NCBI RefSeq assembly: GCF_001294465.1
Contig: NZ_LGAA01000019.1
Span: 52,554 to 116,553, forward strand
Source: Moellerella wisconsensis ATCC 35017
GTDB lineage: Bacteria; Pseudomonadota; Gammaproteobacteria; Enterobacterales; Enterobacteriaceae
Length of the DNA stretch: 64,000 nt
Direction of reading: 5' to 3'
In this document: piece after piece, positions 19,397 through 29,403 of the stretch
How positions within the stretch are numbered: position 1 is the first letter of the stretch
How the letters are laid out: every line of letters begins with the position of its first letter
Notes under the pieces: model-generated
Seen by the model: only the letters and a program-made list of their open reading frames with translations
Databases searched by the model: none
Told to the model about the DNA's origin: nothing
Translations under genes and position numbers: made by a program

Positions 19397-19806
19397 TTTT
19401 ACTGTTCAATACTTTTCTTATCCCCTTCCCTTGGTATATTTCTACTTATTTATCAATTATATTATTTACTTAACACTATTTATTTTGCTTAGCTTTACTA
19501 AAATCCTGTTTTACTAATCCAAAATTCCAAGCTTAATCACAAATAATTCTCTATATGCCCATTCATCAATTCAATCATTAGCATAATAATCTTAGATCTC
19601 CTATAATATTTGAAATAACACTTTTGCTGTATCAGCTAGAGTGATTATGTCCCTTGGATTATGTTGATTTGCGCAACGACATTTAACAATCTGTTACCTA
19701 AGCTCTTACTTATTGGCTGTTTTTTTGATAATAGATATTTTTTAAACTGATTTTTTAAATTTTGATTTAACTCACATAAATTAATGTCTATAATGTTATT
19801 CCAGTA

Positions 19807-19820
19807 GCTGAAAGGTTTCA
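19807..19820 (+). promoter_or_regulatory. Cra (FruR)-like operator upstream of pykF
   Basis: GCTGAAAGGTTTCA is an almost perfect dyad and resembles the Cra consensus TGAAWCGNTTCA. In E. coli Cra represses pykF and is released by fructose phosphates. The position, about 220 bases before the ATG, is compatible with a long leader. Confidence 0.55.
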
Positions 19821-19883
19821 TCAAAGAATAATCAGTAAGTTAGTGATAGTATTGCACGTGAATAACTAAGATTAATAATTTAA

Positions 19884-19905
19884 CTATGTGATCTACATCA
19901 CTAAA
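19884..19905 (+). promoter_or_regulatory. CRP-like site upstream of pykF
   Basis: TGTGA-TCTACA-TCACT is the CRP dyad TGTGA-N6-TCACA with one mismatch in the ten core bases. It is about 130 bases before the pykF ATG. Whether it activates or represses depends on the unknown transcription start. Confidence 0.5.
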
Positions 19906-20036
19906 TTAACCCGTTAAAATACCGGCTGCCGCCACCCCGTGAGTAGTGACTGTTGCGCAACAAACCAAGATTTTACATTGCTACTAACACAAGGTGTGCA
20001 GTATACAATTTTCCTTTTAACCTTAGATAGACTGCC

Positions 20037-21449
20037 ATGAAAAAAACTAAAATTGTTTGTACCATCGGTCCAAAAACCGAATCAGAAGAAAAACTGAATC
20101 AACTTCTTGATGCCGGCATGAATGTCATGCGTCTCAACTTTTCTCACGGTGACTATGAAGAACATGGTCAACGTATCAAAAACTTACGTGCTGTCTGCGC
20201 TAAAACAGGTAAACAAGCCGCTATCCTACTCGATACTAAAGGCCCTGAAATCCGTACCATGAAACTGGAAGGCGGCAATGACGTTTCTCTGGTTGCTGGT
20301 CAAGATTTCACCTTCACTATCGATACCTCTGTTATCGGTAATAAAGATCGCGTGGCGGTAACTTATGAAGGTTTACCACGCGACCTAAAAGCTGGCGATA
20401 CTGTACTGGTTGACGATGGTCTAATTGGTATGCGTGTTAAAAATGTCACTGCGACAGAAGTTGTTTGTGAAGTTTTGAACAGCGGTGATTTAGGCGAGAA
20501 AAAAGGCGTTAACTTACCGGGCGTTTCTATCGGCTTGCCTGCTTTAGCTGAAAAAGATAAAGAAGATTTAGTTTTCGGTTGTGAGCAAGGCGTTGATTTC
20601 GTTGCCGCTTCATTTATTCGTAAACGTTCTGATGTCGAAGAAATCCGTGCGCATTTAAAACAGCATGGTGGCGAGCATATCCAGATTATTTCTAAAATCG
20701 AAAACCAAGAAGGTCTGAATAACTTTGACGAGATCTTAGAAGCATCAGACGGCATTATGGTTGCTCGTGGTGACTTAGGCGTTGAAATCCCTGTTGAAGA
20801 AGTTATCTTCGCACAAAAAATGATGATCAATAAATGTGTTGCTGCACGTAAAATCGTGATTACAGCAACTCAAATGTTAGATTCAATGATTAAAAACCCA
20901 CGCCCTACTCGCGCAGAAGCGGGTGACGTAGCAAATGCTATCTTAGATGGTACTGATGCGGTCATGTTGTCGGGTGAAAGTGCGAAAGGGAAATATCCTA
21001 TCGAAGCCGTGACTATTATGGCAACTATCTGTGAACGTACAGACCGTGTAATGCATACACGTATTGACTGCCAAAAGCCAGGTCAGAAACTACGTGTTAC
21101 TGAAGCAGTCTGCCGTGGCGCTGTCGAAATGTCAGAAAAACTGGAAGTACCATTGATAGTTGTTGCGACCTATGGCGGTAAGTCAGCAAAATCACTGCGT
21201 AAATACTTCCCAACTGCGCCTATTTTAGCGCTAACAACCAATGAAGAAACAGCTCGTCAACTATTATTAGTTAAAGGCGTCATTCCTCAAATGGTTGAAG
21301 GTTTCTCTTCTACTGATGATTTCTATCGTATCGGTAAAGAAGCGGCACTGAAAAGTGGTTTAGCTAAATCAGGCGATGCTATCGTATTGATTTCAGGTGC
21401 ATTAGTACCAAGTGGAACTACAAATACTTCATCAGTTCATGTTCTGTAA
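20037..21449 (+). CDS. pykF: Pyruvate kinase I
   Basis: Makes pyruvate and ATP from phosphoenolpyruvate in the last glycolytic step; the type I enzyme is activated by fructose-1,6-bisphosphate. The 470 residues equal E. coli PykF. The family signatures are evident: [13 protein letters not shown] near residues 31-43, [11 protein letters not shown] near 63-73, [17 protein letters not shown] with the catalytic lysine near 216-232, and [12 protein letters not shown] near 240-251. The C-terminal allosteric domain is complete. It is followed by a strong terminator and lpp, as in E. coli. Confidence 0.97.
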   Translation: MKKTKIVCTIGPKTESEEKLNQLLDAGMNVMRLNFSHGDYEEHGQRIKNLRAVCAKTGKQAAILLDTKGPEIRTMKLEGGNDVSLVAGQDFTFTIDTSVIGNKDRVAVTYEGLPRDLKAGDTVLVDDGLIGMRVKNVTATEVVCEVLNSGDLGEKKGVNLPGVSIGLPALAEKDKEDLVFGCEQGVDFVAASFIRKRSDVEEIRAHLKQHGGEHIQIISKIENQEGLNNFDEILEASDGIMVARGDLGVEIPVEEVIFAQKMMINKCVAARKIVITATQMLDSMIKNPRPTRAEAGDVANAILDGTDAVMLSGESAKGKYPIEAVTIMATICERTDRVMHTRIDCQKPGQKLRVTEAVCRGAVEMSEKLEVPLIVVATYGGKSAKSLRKYFPTAPILALTTNEETARQLLLVKGVIPQMVEGFSSTDDFYRIGKEAALKSGLAKSGDAIVLISGALVPSGTTNTSSVHVL

Positions 21450-21508
21450 TAGACGCTATCTGAGATAGAGTCTGTTGAGCCTGGTGCTAATCTAGACTCA
21501 ATCAATTG

Positions 21509-21540
21509 AACCGCAGGGAAATTCGCTCTGCGGTTTTTTT
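21509..21540 (+). terminator. pykF terminator
   Basis: AACCGCAG pairs with CTGCGGTT around an 11-base loop, followed by a run of T. Confidence 0.85.
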
Positions 21541-21734
21541 ATGTTTATTTATCTAGTCCCATTCCAGCTTAATTTTCCTGTGGCTTATGTACTGTCAATT
21601 TACCCTCTATAATGAATAAATCTCAGATATTTTTCTGCTATCTTTTGATCATTAACTAATTTCTAGCTGATGAAATTAAAGTATTTCTAGCCAAAATGTA
21701 AATTTAGTACTAGCATAAGAAGGAGTAAGTATAC

Positions 21735-21774
21735 GTTACCTGACACTCAAATATTCTGCGAGTGAGAGGGTAAC
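21735..21774. repeat. Compound dyad upstream of the lpp promoter
   Basis: GTTACC...GGTAAC (21735-21740 with 21769-21774) encloses CACTC...GAGTG (21744-21748 with 21760-21764), a two-step imperfect hairpin. It lies upstream of the predicted lpp -10, so it is unlikely to be in the lpp mRNA. No T-run follows. Confidence 0.45.
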
Positions 21775-21813
21775 CAAAATAGGACTACTATTTCTATCTT
21801 TGTTACTCGGTCA

Positions 21814-21819
21814 AATACT
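21814..21819 (+). promoter_or_regulatory. Probable -10 of the lpp promoter
   Basis: AATACT, in a TCAAATACTTACGG context, lies about 45 bases before the lpp ATG and resembles the TAATACT -10 of E. coli lpp. The ribosome-binding segment TTTAGAGGGTAAAAAAATG also closely resembles that of E. coli lpp. Confidence 0.45.
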
Positions 21820-21862
21820 TACGGCAATAGTTTGAGATAAACCAAATTTAGAGGGTAAAAAA

Positions 21863-22099
21863 ATGATTCGTACTAAACTTCTACTGGGCTCTATTGTTCT
21901 AGCTTCAGCACTACTGGCGGGTTGTTCTAACAGCACTGAAGTGCAGAAACTCTCTTCAGATGTTCAAACACTGAATGGTAAAGTTGATCAATTAAGTAAC
22001 GATGTTCAATCTCTGCGTACTGACGTACAAGCAGCACAACAAGAAGCTACACGTGCTAACCAACGTCTAGACAACCAAGTTCGTACTTACAAAAAATAA
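21863..22099 (+). CDS. lpp: Major outer membrane (Braun) lipoprotein Lpp
   Basis: Abundant lipoprotein that trimerises as a coiled coil and links the outer membrane to peptidoglycan through its C-terminal lysine. The 78-residue precursor matches E. coli. The signal peptide ends LLAGC, with Cys21 as the lipidation site. The mature part is a continuous heptad-repeat helix ([20 protein letters not shown]), and the tail ends RTYKK, with the terminal lysine used for crosslinking by L,D-transpeptidases. ldtE, encoding such an enzyme family member, converges on it immediately downstream. Confidence 0.97.
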   Translation: MIRTKLLLGSIVLASALLAGCSNSTEVQKLSSDVQTLNGKVDQLSNDVQSLRTDVQAAQQEATRANQRLDNQVRTYKK

Positions 22100-22145
22100 A
22101 TCGCCTATTTAAGGCTCATCATTTTATGGGCTAAATATTGTCGGT

Positions 22146-22178
22146 ATGAGGATCCTATTGCGGGATCCTCATTTTTTT
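22146..22178 (+). terminator. lpp terminator
   Basis: ATGAGGATCC (22146-22155) pairs perfectly with GGATCCTCAT (22163-22172), followed by seven T. Confidence 0.9.
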
Positions 22179-22216
22179 ACCTTGATGTTCTCAGTAATAT
22201 CGATTGGCTAAGCAGA

Positions 22217-23179
22217 TTAATCTACCCATTCAGAGCGATAATTAGTCTTTCTATTCATCTCAGCAACTTTATTTACTTTCACCGGTAATCCCGAACGTCT
22301 TTCTACTGCTTGTTGAACTAATTGTTGGTCTATTTGTTCATCTTCCAGAAAGGCTTTAAACTCATCGGAATAATCAATCGGCATCGTCTGTGGGTCATCA
22401 GAATCTGTTTTTGATAACGGCTGATGTACCTCAATAAAATAGCTGCCATCCGGCTCTTTGGAGAATTTTATTGGCTGATCGATGACTTGAACCCGAGTGC
22501 CTTTAGGTACGGTATTAAATAATGCTTCAATATCGTTAGGTCGTAAACGAATACAGCCCGAACTCACACGCAGGCCAATACCAAAATCAGCGTTAGTCCC
22601 GTGAATTAAATATTCACCATGCCCGTAAGCTAACCGCAGTGCATATAATCCCATCGGATTTTCAGGTCCTGCAGGCACAACCGCCGGTAAAGTAATACCT
22701 TGAGCCGCATAATTTTTGCGAATATTTTCTGTCGGTGTCCAAGTCGGATCTTTAATTAACTGGCTTACTGAAGTAACCATTTCTGGCGTATCTCGCCCTA
22801 ACTGCCCTATCCCGATAGGATAAACAATCACTTCGTTACTGCCCGCAGGATAATAATACAGACGCAATTCAGCCAGGTTAATCACTATGCCTTCTTTTTC
22901 CGTAGGCGGTAGCAACATTTGGCTAGGAATAATTAATTGTTTGCCTGCCTGCGGTAAATAGGGATCGGTGCCAGGATTTGCTTCCAGCATTGCCAACAGA
23001 CCAATTTGATATTCGCTGGCTATTGCTTCTAAAGGTCGTCCATCGTTAGGAACTGTATAATATTCATTCTCACCAATTAATCGCGCGGTTGTTTCTGGCA
23101 ATAGATAATTTTTCGCTTCCGCCGTCGGCAGTATACAGCTAAAGACTAATAATCCGGCAAGGGCTAATATTCGTTTCAT
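22217..23179 (-). CDS. ldtE: L,D-transpeptidase LdtE (YnhG)
   Basis: Periplasmic YkuD-family enzyme that forms meso-DAP to meso-DAP (3-3) crosslinks in peptidoglycan. The start at 23179 gives 320 residues. GGAG lies 5 bases before this ATG, and it starts directly with a signal peptide (MKRILALAGLLVFSCILPTAEA); an in-frame start 11 codons upstream lacks this logic. A LysM-like wall-binding segment follows (EAIASEYQIGLLAMLEANPG, about residues 51-70). The catalytic domain has the HGT motif with His193 and SSGCIRLRPND with Cys209. It is encoded convergently to lpp. Confidence 0.93.
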   Translation of the reverse strand: MKRILALAGLLVFSCILPTAEAKNYLLPETTARLIGENEYYTVPNDGRPLEAIASEYQIGLLAMLEANPGTDPYLPQAGKQLIIPSQMLLPPTEKEGIVINLAELRLYYYPAGSNEVIVYPIGIGQLGRDTPEMVTSVSQLIKDPTWTPTENIRKNYAAQGITLPAVVPAGPENPMGLYALRLAYGHGEYLIHGTNADFGIGLRVSSGCIRLRPNDIEALFNTVPKGTRVQVIDQPIKFSKEPDGSYFIEVHQPLSKTDSDDPQTMPIDYSDEFKAFLEDEQIDQQLVQQAVERRSGLPVKVNKVAEMNRKTNYRSEWVD

Positions 23180-23475
23180 ACTTACTCCAGAGAAAATCAG
23201 TAATACAATCAATATGGCTAGAGCGTATTTACAATAAACCCGCCTTTGGGTGTAACTTTATCCAACCTTGTTTTAATGGTATTTCTATATCGCGCTGTAT
23301 TTTACTAATATGCGCTGAATAAATCGAGGCACAAATCATAAAGTGTTTGCTCAAGAGACGTGAATTAAATACTAAAGATAAAGTTGTACTACGTATTCGA
23401 TAAGCTTAGCTATATAAAACAAATATAAGCCATAACCTAAACTATACTCAACTATGAATGAGAGGCAATAGACTC

Positions 23476-23562
23476 ATGGCAATTATTACTTGGTCGCAAC
23501 AGCAATCCAGAATATGTATAGATCTAAAAAATCTAGCTTGGCTAAAAAATTTAGTAGAATAA
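23476..23562 (+). CDS. Possible 28-residue small protein
   Basis: ATG to TAA, encoding MAIITWSQQQSRICIDLKNL and then AWLKNLVE. A GAGAGG sequence lies about 10 bases upstream. The predicted C-terminal half could be an amphipathic helix. The stop sits at the edge of the suf terminator hairpin, so the rightward transcript would end in that inverted repeat. I recognise no family; E. coli has no gene I know of here. It may be chance, since a 28-codon frame is not statistically unusual. Confidence 0.25.
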   Translation: MAIITWSQQQSRICIDLKNLAWLKNLVE

Positions 23563-23594
23563 AAAACTAACGCCAGCCTCAGCCAGCGTTAGTT
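23560..23594 (-). terminator. suf operon terminator
   Basis: Read leftward, AACTAACGC pairs with GCGTTAGTT (with partial inner pairing CTGG/CTGG-like), followed by TTTTTATT. It lies about 50 bases past the sufE stop. Confidence 0.85.
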
Positions 23595-23641
23595 CATAGA
23601 TTAGCTAATTAGTGATTATATGATTAATTATGAGTTCTTGA

Positions 23642-24064
23642 TTAGCGGCGTAATAACTCAGCTCGCTGTAATATCGTTCTGATCATTGCGTTCAACCCTT
23701 GCGTCCGTGAAGGAGTAAGATGTTGTTCCAATGATAGTTGATGAAAAAACGATTTTACATCAGTCGCAAGGATCTGCTCAGCAGTTTTGCCTTGAAACAA
23801 AATAATCACTAAAGCGACTAAGCCTTTAACAATCGAAGCATCGCTGTCACCTGCAAATAGGATCTGTCCATCTGCTTGCGGCTCCATAGCAATCCAAACT
23901 TGGCTTTGACACCCTGCAATCAGATTATCTTGGCTACGTTGCTGCTCCGTCAATGGTGCTAATGCGCCACCCAGCTCAATCATATACAGATAGCGCTCTT
24001 CCCAGTTATGACAACGTGAGAAGTTCCGTAACAGTTTGTTTTCATCTGGTAAAGCGGCCATCAC
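23642..24064 (-). CDS. sufE: Sulfur acceptor protein SufE
   Basis: Takes persulfide sulfur from SufS and passes it to the SufBCD scaffold. The 140 residues match the family. The sulfur-accepting cysteine is Cys52 in the IAGCQSQVW loop, and the conserved QHLTPSRTQGLNAMI segment is near the C terminus. Two adjacent ATG codons begin the frame, with AAAGGAT suitably placed; either may be used. It is the last gene of the leftward sufABCDSE operon, about 30 bases after sufS, and ends in a strong terminator. Confidence 0.96.
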   Translation of the reverse strand: MMAALPDENKLLRNFSRCHNWEERYLYMIELGGALAPLTEQQRSQDNLIAGCQSQVWIAMEPQADGQILFAGDSDASIVKGLVALVIILFQGKTAEQILATDVKSFFHQLSLEQHLTPSRTQGLNAMIRTILQRAELLRR

Positions 24065-24094
24065 AACATCCTTTAATCAATTTAATAATAATTG

Positions 24095-25357
24095 TTATCC
24101 TAACAATTTTTTAATCCGCTGTAATCCGTTCACCAGCGAATCAATCTCTTCCTTGGTTGTATAAAGTGCAACTGATGCACGACACATCGCCGGTACTGCA
24201 TAGTGCTCCATCAATGGTAAAGCACAGTGATGCCCGGTACGAATAGCAATCCCGTATTGATCGAGGAAAGAGCCAACATCGTAGGCATGGTGATGACCTA
24301 AATTAAAAGCAATTACGCCCTCTCGTGTTGAGGGGCCGTAAAGTTGTAAGCCGTCGACTTCTGCCAGTCGTTGGCTTGCATAGGCCATAATTTCTGCTTC
24401 ATAAGCAAAAATATTGTCCAAACCAAGTTGATTTAAATAATCAAATGCTGCACCTAAGCCAATGATGCCACTAATATTTGGTGTACCGGCCTCAAACCGC
24501 CAAGGGACACCGGCATAAGTAATTCCGTGGGTTAAACTAACTTCAGCTATCATCGCTCCACCGCCTTCCCAAGGGGGAAGTTGCTCTAACAGCGCTTTTT
24601 TGCCGTACAAGATGCCAATACCAGTCGGACCATATAATTTATGCCCTGAAAAAACATAAAAATCACAATCGAGCGTCTGCACATCAACAATTTGATGAGT
24701 GATCCCTTGAGCACCATCCACCAATACCGCTAAATTACCACCACATTGCTGGGAAATTTGACGCGCTTGCTGAATAAGCGACTGTACGGGATTTAAGGTT
24801 CCCAATACATTAGAGATATGTGTAAAACTTAATAAACGGGTACGACTATCGATTAGCGTAGCTAAATCGGTTAGTACTAGCTCACCCTCGGTATTAACTG
24901 GGATCACTCTAATTTCAAAGTTCAGTGTTTCGGCTAACATAAACCATGGCACGATATTAGCGTGGTGCTCCATACCCGTGATCACGATATTATCGCCCGG
25001 CTGAATAAATTTTCGCCCGAAACTATTAGCAATTAAATTAATCGCTTCTGTCGTTCCTTTTACAAACACAATCTCTTCTGCTGAAGCCGCATGAATAAAA
25101 TCCGCAGCCTGCTGACGAACGCGTTCCATACGTGCCGTCGCTTCGGCGCTTAATGTATGGATCCCTCGGTGTACCGCAGCATAATGATGAAGTGTGAATT
25201 GGCTTTCTTGCTCCACCACTTGGCGTGGTTTTTGAGCACTGGCAGCGCTATCAAGATAAACTAATGGATGCCCATTAATTTCTTGTGCTAAGACCGGAAA
25301 ATCCTGTCTTATTTGAGCCATATGTTCAGCTAAAGTCTGTTTAACCGGCAATGACAT
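24095..25357 (-). CDS. sufS: Cysteine desulfurase SufS
   Basis: PLP-dependent group II desulfurase that releases sulfur from cysteine as an enzyme persulfide. The 420-residue length is slightly over E. coli SufS because of an extended N terminus. Lys240 in [11 protein letters not shown] binds PLP, and Cys378 in [10 protein letters not shown] carries the persulfide. The N-terminal [11 protein letters not shown] and the [13 protein letters not shown] segment ([11 protein letters not shown], about 98-108) are typical. The gene begins two bases after the sufD stop, which suggests translational coupling. Confidence 0.96.
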   Translation of the reverse strand: MSLPVKQTLAEHMAQIRQDFPVLAQEINGHPLVYLDSAASAQKPRQVVEQESQFTLHHYAAVHRGIHTLSAEATARMERVRQQAADFIHAASAEEIVFVKGTTEAINLIANSFGRKFIQPGDNIVITGMEHHANIVPWFMLAETLNFEIRVIPVNTEGELVLTDLATLIDSRTRLLSFTHISNVLGTLNPVQSLIQQARQISQQCGGNLAVLVDGAQGITHQIVDVQTLDCDFYVFSGHKLYGPTGIGILYGKKALLEQLPPWEGGGAMIAEVSLTHGITYAGVPWRFEAGTPNISGIIGLGAAFDYLNQLGLDNIFAYEAEIMAYASQRLAEVDGLQLYGPSTREGVIAFNLGHHHAYDVGSFLDQYGIAIRTGHHCALPLMEHYAVPAMCRASVALYTTKEEIDSLVNGLQRIKKLLG

Positions 25358-25359
25358 AC

Positions 25360-26670
25360 TTAAACCTCCGCCAAGCGCTTACGGATCTGAGTCATTAAGG
25401 TCTCTTTAATTACCTCATTTTCTATCTGTTCAGTCAATTCCGCAGCAAAAGCAATAATAATCATATGCTTCGCTGCTTTTTCACTGATACCCCGCGAGCG
25501 CAGATAAAATAGTTGTTCATTATCGATACGCCCAATTGTCGCACCATGCCCACATTTTACATCGTCAGCATAAATCTCGAGTTGCGGTTTAGTATCTACT
25601 TCAGATTTCGCACCTAATAATAAATTATTATTAGTCATTTGGCCGTCGGTTTTTAATGCCGCAGGTGCTACTTTAATCATGCCATTAAACACCGCTTTAC
25701 TCTTGTCCATCGCAATTACTTTATGCAATTGTCGGCTTTGGCAATAGCCTTTATTATGCTCAAGATATGTCCGAGTATCTGCAATTTGATTATTTCTTGG
25801 CAACAGTAAACTATTTAAACTCAGGTCGGCATTCTCACCCTCTAACCGCACGCTCGTATGGTGGCGAGACAATAATCCACTGAGTAAAAAGGCGCTGCTG
25901 TGTACTTGGCTATCGCGACCCACCAAGATATCATTATGCGCAAAATGCTGACCGAGTGCATTTTCAAAATTTAATTTTAAATGCTGAAAACGGGCATTAT
26001 CGCCAACTTCTGCGCTCAAACGTCCGCCGGTCAAGTGAACACTGTCTTCATTCACACTGGCAAAATGTTCAATCACTTCTGCCGCGCTATTGGCACCTAA
26101 TTTAAAATGATAACGGTAGTGACTCGTCGTCACGCTAGACATATCTTCTGAACCGTGAGAAATATTAAGCACATAAAATGGTTTTGCAGCTATTTTATTC
26201 GCCGGCAAATTAATCAATAACGGCTGTTCAGCGAGACTTTCGGTGAGATGTAAAAAAACCTCACCTTTGATTGCCTCAGGTAACTCATCTTTATTATCTA
26301 ATAAAGACACTTGGAATTCGCCAAAATCGGTTGAGCTCAACGCTGGAATAAAATGTCCATCAACCAAAACAATCCGATACGCGTCAATCGGCAAGGCTAA
26401 GGCTTCACACTGTGCCTCATCGACAGGCTGGCAACTTAACTGGTATTGAGCTTTTAGCACGGATGCCAGCGGTGTATAATGCCAATCTTCATCACGGTAT
26501 GCAGGGAAGCCTATTGCTTGCACTTTATCCCAATGCCCAGCTGCGTGCTGAGATAACTCGCGATGGCGCAATTTAAATACCTGAGCAAAACTCTGTAACG
26601 CCTGTTGATTTAATTCATCAAGCTGCTGGCGTTTCTCTGCTTTTTCACTGTTGGTCAATAAGCCAGCCAT
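25360..26670 (-). CDS. sufD: Fe-S assembly scaffold subunit SufD
   Basis: Partner of SufB in the SufBC2D scaffold that assembles iron-sulfur clusters under oxidative stress or iron starvation. At 436 residues it is a little longer than E. coli SufD. The family's beta-helix core and C-terminal SufBD signature ([21 protein letters not shown], split around residues 371-391) are clear, including the conserved Cys-Gly-His. The start overlaps the sufC end by 26 bases, an arrangement also seen in E. coli that couples the two. Confidence 0.95.
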   Translation of the reverse strand: MAGLLTNSEKAEKRQQLDELNQQALQSFAQVFKLRHRELSQHAAGHWDKVQAIGFPAYRDEDWHYTPLASVLKAQYQLSCQPVDEAQCEALALPIDAYRIVLVDGHFIPALSSTDFGEFQVSLLDNKDELPEAIKGEVFLHLTESLAEQPLLINLPANKIAAKPFYVLNISHGSEDMSSVTTSHYRYHFKLGANSAAEVIEHFASVNEDSVHLTGGRLSAEVGDNARFQHLKLNFENALGQHFAHNDILVGRDSQVHSSAFLLSGLLSRHHTSVRLEGENADLSLNSLLLPRNNQIADTRTYLEHNKGYCQSRQLHKVIAMDKSKAVFNGMIKVAPAALKTDGQMTNNNLLLGAKSEVDTKPQLEIYADDVKCGHGATIGRIDNEQLFYLRSRGISEKAAKHMIIIAFAAELTEQIENEVIKETLMTQIRKRLAEV

Positions 26671-27391
26671 ATCCTTGCTCCTCCAGTTTCTTAGCTAAAC
26701 TGAAATCTCCAGATTTGATAATTTTGCCTTGATACAGCACATGTACAAAGTCTGGTTTGACATAATCGAGAATACGCTGGTAATGGGTAACGATAATAAA
26801 TGACCGGTTAGAATCACGTAGCGCATTAACACCATTGGAGACAATTTTCAGAGCATCAATATCCAGCCCAGAATCAGTCTCATCGAGAATACATAATTGT
26901 GGCTCTAACGCTGACATCTGTAAGATATCATTACGTTTTTTCTCACCGCCGGAGAAACCAACATTCACTGAGCGCGTCAGCAAATCTTGAGGCATTTTTA
27001 ATAACTCAATTTTATCCTCAATAAAATCTTGAAAATCAAAACGATCTAATGGCTCTTGTTGACGATATTCACGAACCGCATTTACTGCCGTTTGTAAAAA
27101 GAATTGATTACTTACACCAGGAATTTCAACTGGGTATTGAAACGCCAGAAAAATCCCTTCGCCAGCGCGAGCTTCAGGGTCTAATTCCAGTAAGTTTTTA
27201 CCGTTAAACTGAACTTCACCGCTGTCGACCTGATACTCTTCACGACCAGCTAATGTCGCAGATAAAGTACTTTTACCTGATCCATTAGGACCCATAATGG
27301 CATGAATTTCACCGGGTTTTACTTCTAACGACAATCCCTTGAGGATCTCATTACCTTCAACACTCACATGCAAATTTTTAACGCTTAACAT
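26645..27391 (-). CDS. sufC: Fe-S assembly ATPase SufC
   Basis: ABC-type ATPase that drives conformational change of the SufBCD scaffold; cytosolic, not a transporter. The 248 residues carry Walker A GPNGSGKST at 34-42, the signature FSGGEKKRND and Walker B CILDETDSGLD. The unusual ETDSGLD sequence after Walker B is the SufC hallmark that separates it from transport ATPases. It lies between sufB and sufD, overlapping sufD by 26 bases. Confidence 0.97.
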   Translation of the reverse strand: MLSVKNLHVSVEGNEILKGLSLEVKPGEIHAIMGPNGSGKSTLSATLAGREEYQVDSGEVQFNGKNLLELDPEARAGEGIFLAFQYPVEIPGVSNQFFLQTAVNAVREYRQQEPLDRFDFQDFIEDKIELLKMPQDLLTRSVNVGFSGGEKKRNDILQMSALEPQLCILDETDSGLDIDALKIVSNGVNALRDSNRSFIIVTHYQRILDYVKPDFVHVLYQGKIIKSGDFSLAKKLEEQGYGWLIDQQ

Positions 27392-27440
27392 ATCAACATG
27401 CCTTCGAACGATATAACGCTCTTAAGAAAATAAATTTCAA

Positions 27441-28940
27441 TCAGCCAACGCTATGCTCAAGACTGATTGCCAATAATTTTTGTGCTTCCACTGCAAATTC
27501 TAATGGCAACTCAGAGAAAACATCTTTACAGAAGCCATTGACGATCATTGAGATAGCATCATCTTCGCTGATACCGCGCTGTAAGCAATAGAACAACTGA
27601 TCTTCACCAATACGCGAAGTCGTCGCTTCGTGCTCTAGCTGGGCACTGTTATTTTTAACTTCAACATACGGAAACGTATGTGCACCACATTCGGTACCAA
27701 TCAACATGGAATCGCACTGAGTGAAATTACGTGCATTCTCTGCACTTGGGAGAATCTTAACTAATCCACGATAGCTATTCTGGCTTTTACCCGCAGAAAT
27801 TCCCTTCGAGATAATCGTTGACTTGGTATTTTTCCCGATATGGATCATCTTAGTGCCGGTATCTGCTTGCTGGTTGCCATTGGTCAATGCTACAGAAAAG
27901 AATTCGCCAACCGAATTATCCCCTTTGAGAATAACACTGGGGTATTTCCACGTAATCGCCGAGCCAGTTTCAGACTGAGTCCACGACATTTTAGCATTTT
28001 CACCTTCACACAATGCTCGTTTAGTCACGAAGTTAAGGATCCCGCCAGTATCACTATCACCACCCGAGAACCAATTCTGTACGGTAGAATATTTAACTTC
28101 AGCATCTTTATGAATGATCACTTCAACTACTGCCGCATGCAGCTGATAACTATCGCGAACAGGTGCAGAGCATCCTTCGATATAGCTGACATAACTGCCT
28201 TCATCTGCGATCAAAATAGTTCGTTCAAATTGTCCGGTTTTAGCCGCATTAATACGAAAATAAGTTGATAATTCCATCGGGCAACGAACACCTTTAGGAA
28301 TATAAACAAAGGTACCGTCTGAGGCGACTGCTGCATTTAATGCCGCAAAAAAGTTATCGTGACTGGAAACTACCGATCCTAAATATTGTTTTACTAATTC
28401 AGGATATTGATGAATTGCTTCACCAAAAGAACAGAAGATCACACCATGTTCCGCTAACTCTTCACGATAAGTTGTTGAAACTGATACTGAATCAAAAATA
28501 GCATCCACAGCAACAGCTTTACCTTCACGCACCGGAACACCGAGCTGATTAAAGGCATCTTCAACTTCTGCGGTCAGATAATTGGTGTTCGCCTCTGCGC
28601 CCGTACTTTGAGTCGCCCCCTCTTGTGAACTGCAATTATCGTCGCATGAACCACAAGACGGTGCGGAATAATAACTGTAATCTTGATAATCAAGCGATGG
28701 ATAGTTAGCCTTCAACCAGTGAGGCTCTTCCATATCTTTCCAATGATTATAAGCATCCAGACGGAATTGCAGCATCCAATCCGGTTCATTTCGTTTAGCT
28801 GAAATGGCACGAATAACGTCTTCATTTAGACCTTTAGCCATTTCATCTGTGGCTAGTTCAGTAAAAAAGCCTTCTTTATAGCGACTGTCGCTCAGCCAGC
28901 TTTGAACTTCATCGCCAATTTCTACATTGCTCTGAGACAT
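27441..28940 (-). CDS. sufB: Fe-S assembly scaffold subunit SufB
   Basis: Main scaffold subunit on which Fe-S clusters form, receiving sulfur from SufE. The 499 residues are close to the E. coli length. The N-terminal SufBD region holds [14 protein letters not shown] near residues 92-105, a cysteine cluster typical of proteobacterial SufB. The core has [14 protein letters not shown]. The C-terminal part contains [20 protein letters not shown], which includes the cluster-assembly cysteine region, and [15 protein letters not shown]. The gene begins 13 bases after the sufA stop. Confidence 0.96.
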   Translation of the reverse strand: MSQSNVEIGDEVQSWLSDSRYKEGFFTELATDEMAKGLNEDVIRAISAKRNEPDWMLQFRLDAYNHWKDMEEPHWLKANYPSLDYQDYSYYSAPSCGSCDDNCSSQEGATQSTGAEANTNYLTAEVEDAFNQLGVPVREGKAVAVDAIFDSVSVSTTYREELAEHGVIFCSFGEAIHQYPELVKQYLGSVVSSHDNFFAALNAAVASDGTFVYIPKGVRCPMELSTYFRINAAKTGQFERTILIADEGSYVSYIEGCSAPVRDSYQLHAAVVEVIIHKDAEVKYSTVQNWFSGGDSDTGGILNFVTKRALCEGENAKMSWTQSETGSAITWKYPSVILKGDNSVGEFFSVALTNGNQQADTGTKMIHIGKNTKSTIISKGISAGKSQNSYRGLVKILPSAENARNFTQCDSMLIGTECGAHTFPYVEVKNNSAQLEHEATTSRIGEDQLFYCLQRGISEDDAISMIVNGFCKDVFSELPLEFAVEAQKLLAISLEHSVG

Positions 28941-28953
28941 AATCTGACTTCAC

Positions 28954-29358
28954 TTATACGCCAAAGCTTTCACCACACCCGCAGGCATGTTGAGCTTTAG
29001 GGTTATTAAATTTAAACATTTGATTAAGTCCTTCACGAACATAATCAACCACAGTACCATCAATAAACGGCATGGCTTTTTTAGACACAAATAAAAATGC
29101 GCCTTGTTGCTCAAACACTAAATATTGATCTGTTGGGTTATCAATCATTTCAAATACATAACCAAACCCGGCGCAGCCTGACTGTTTAACCCCTAGTGAG
29201 AGCCCTTTGCTCTTCGGGTTTTGCTGCATCAGTTTACGGATTTGTGCAGCGGCGCTTTCGGTCAGGCTTACGCCTTGCCAGTTAGTTTCATCAAGTGAGA
29301 ATGTTTCTACGCCCTGCTCTGCGTGCTTATCCCCACTATTTTGTAAGCTCTGAGTCAT
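28954..29358 (-). CDS. sufA: A-type Fe-S carrier SufA
   Basis: Carrier that delivers [2Fe-2S] or [4Fe-4S] clusters from SufBCD to target proteins. The chosen ATG at 29358 gives 134 residues and has GAGG six bases upstream; the GTG four codons earlier overlaps that ribosome-binding site and is rejected. The three cluster-ligand cysteines are in KQSGCAGFGY and the C-terminal HACGCGESFGV. It is the first gene of the leftward sufABCDSE operon. A promoter with a consensus -10 lies about 45 bases upstream. Confidence 0.95.
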   Translation of the reverse strand: MTQSLQNSGDKHAEQGVETFSLDETNWQGVSLTESAAAQIRKLMQQNPKSKGLSLGVKQSGCAGFGYVFEMIDNPTDQYLVFEQQGAFLFVSKKAMPFIDGTVVDYVREGLNQMFKFNNPKAQHACGCGESFGV

Positions 29359-29403
29359 TTTTGACCTCACTAATCCTATGGTTTTTCAGCCAGTTGCCTA
29401 TTA

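Larger units (their letters stand above)
19195..19405 (+). repeat. Tandem tRNA duplication, 119-base period
   Basis: Two direct repeats of about 90 bases (19195-19285 and 19314-19405) contain the two identical tRNA-Val genes plus a few flanking bases, separated by about 28 unrelated bases. Confidence 0.8.
19397..20036. other. 640-base pykF upstream region
   Basis: No gene seen. The first 350 bases are featureless AT-rich DNA. The last 230 hold a Cra-like and a CRP-like site (listed separately) and the pykF leader. Confidence 0.6.
23180..23641. other. ldtE-sufE interval
   Basis: About 460 bases. Contains the leftward ldtE promoter region, one short rightward ORF with a ribosome-binding sequence (23476-23562, listed) and the suf operon terminator (listed). 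Otherwise AT-rich. Confidence 0.5.
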
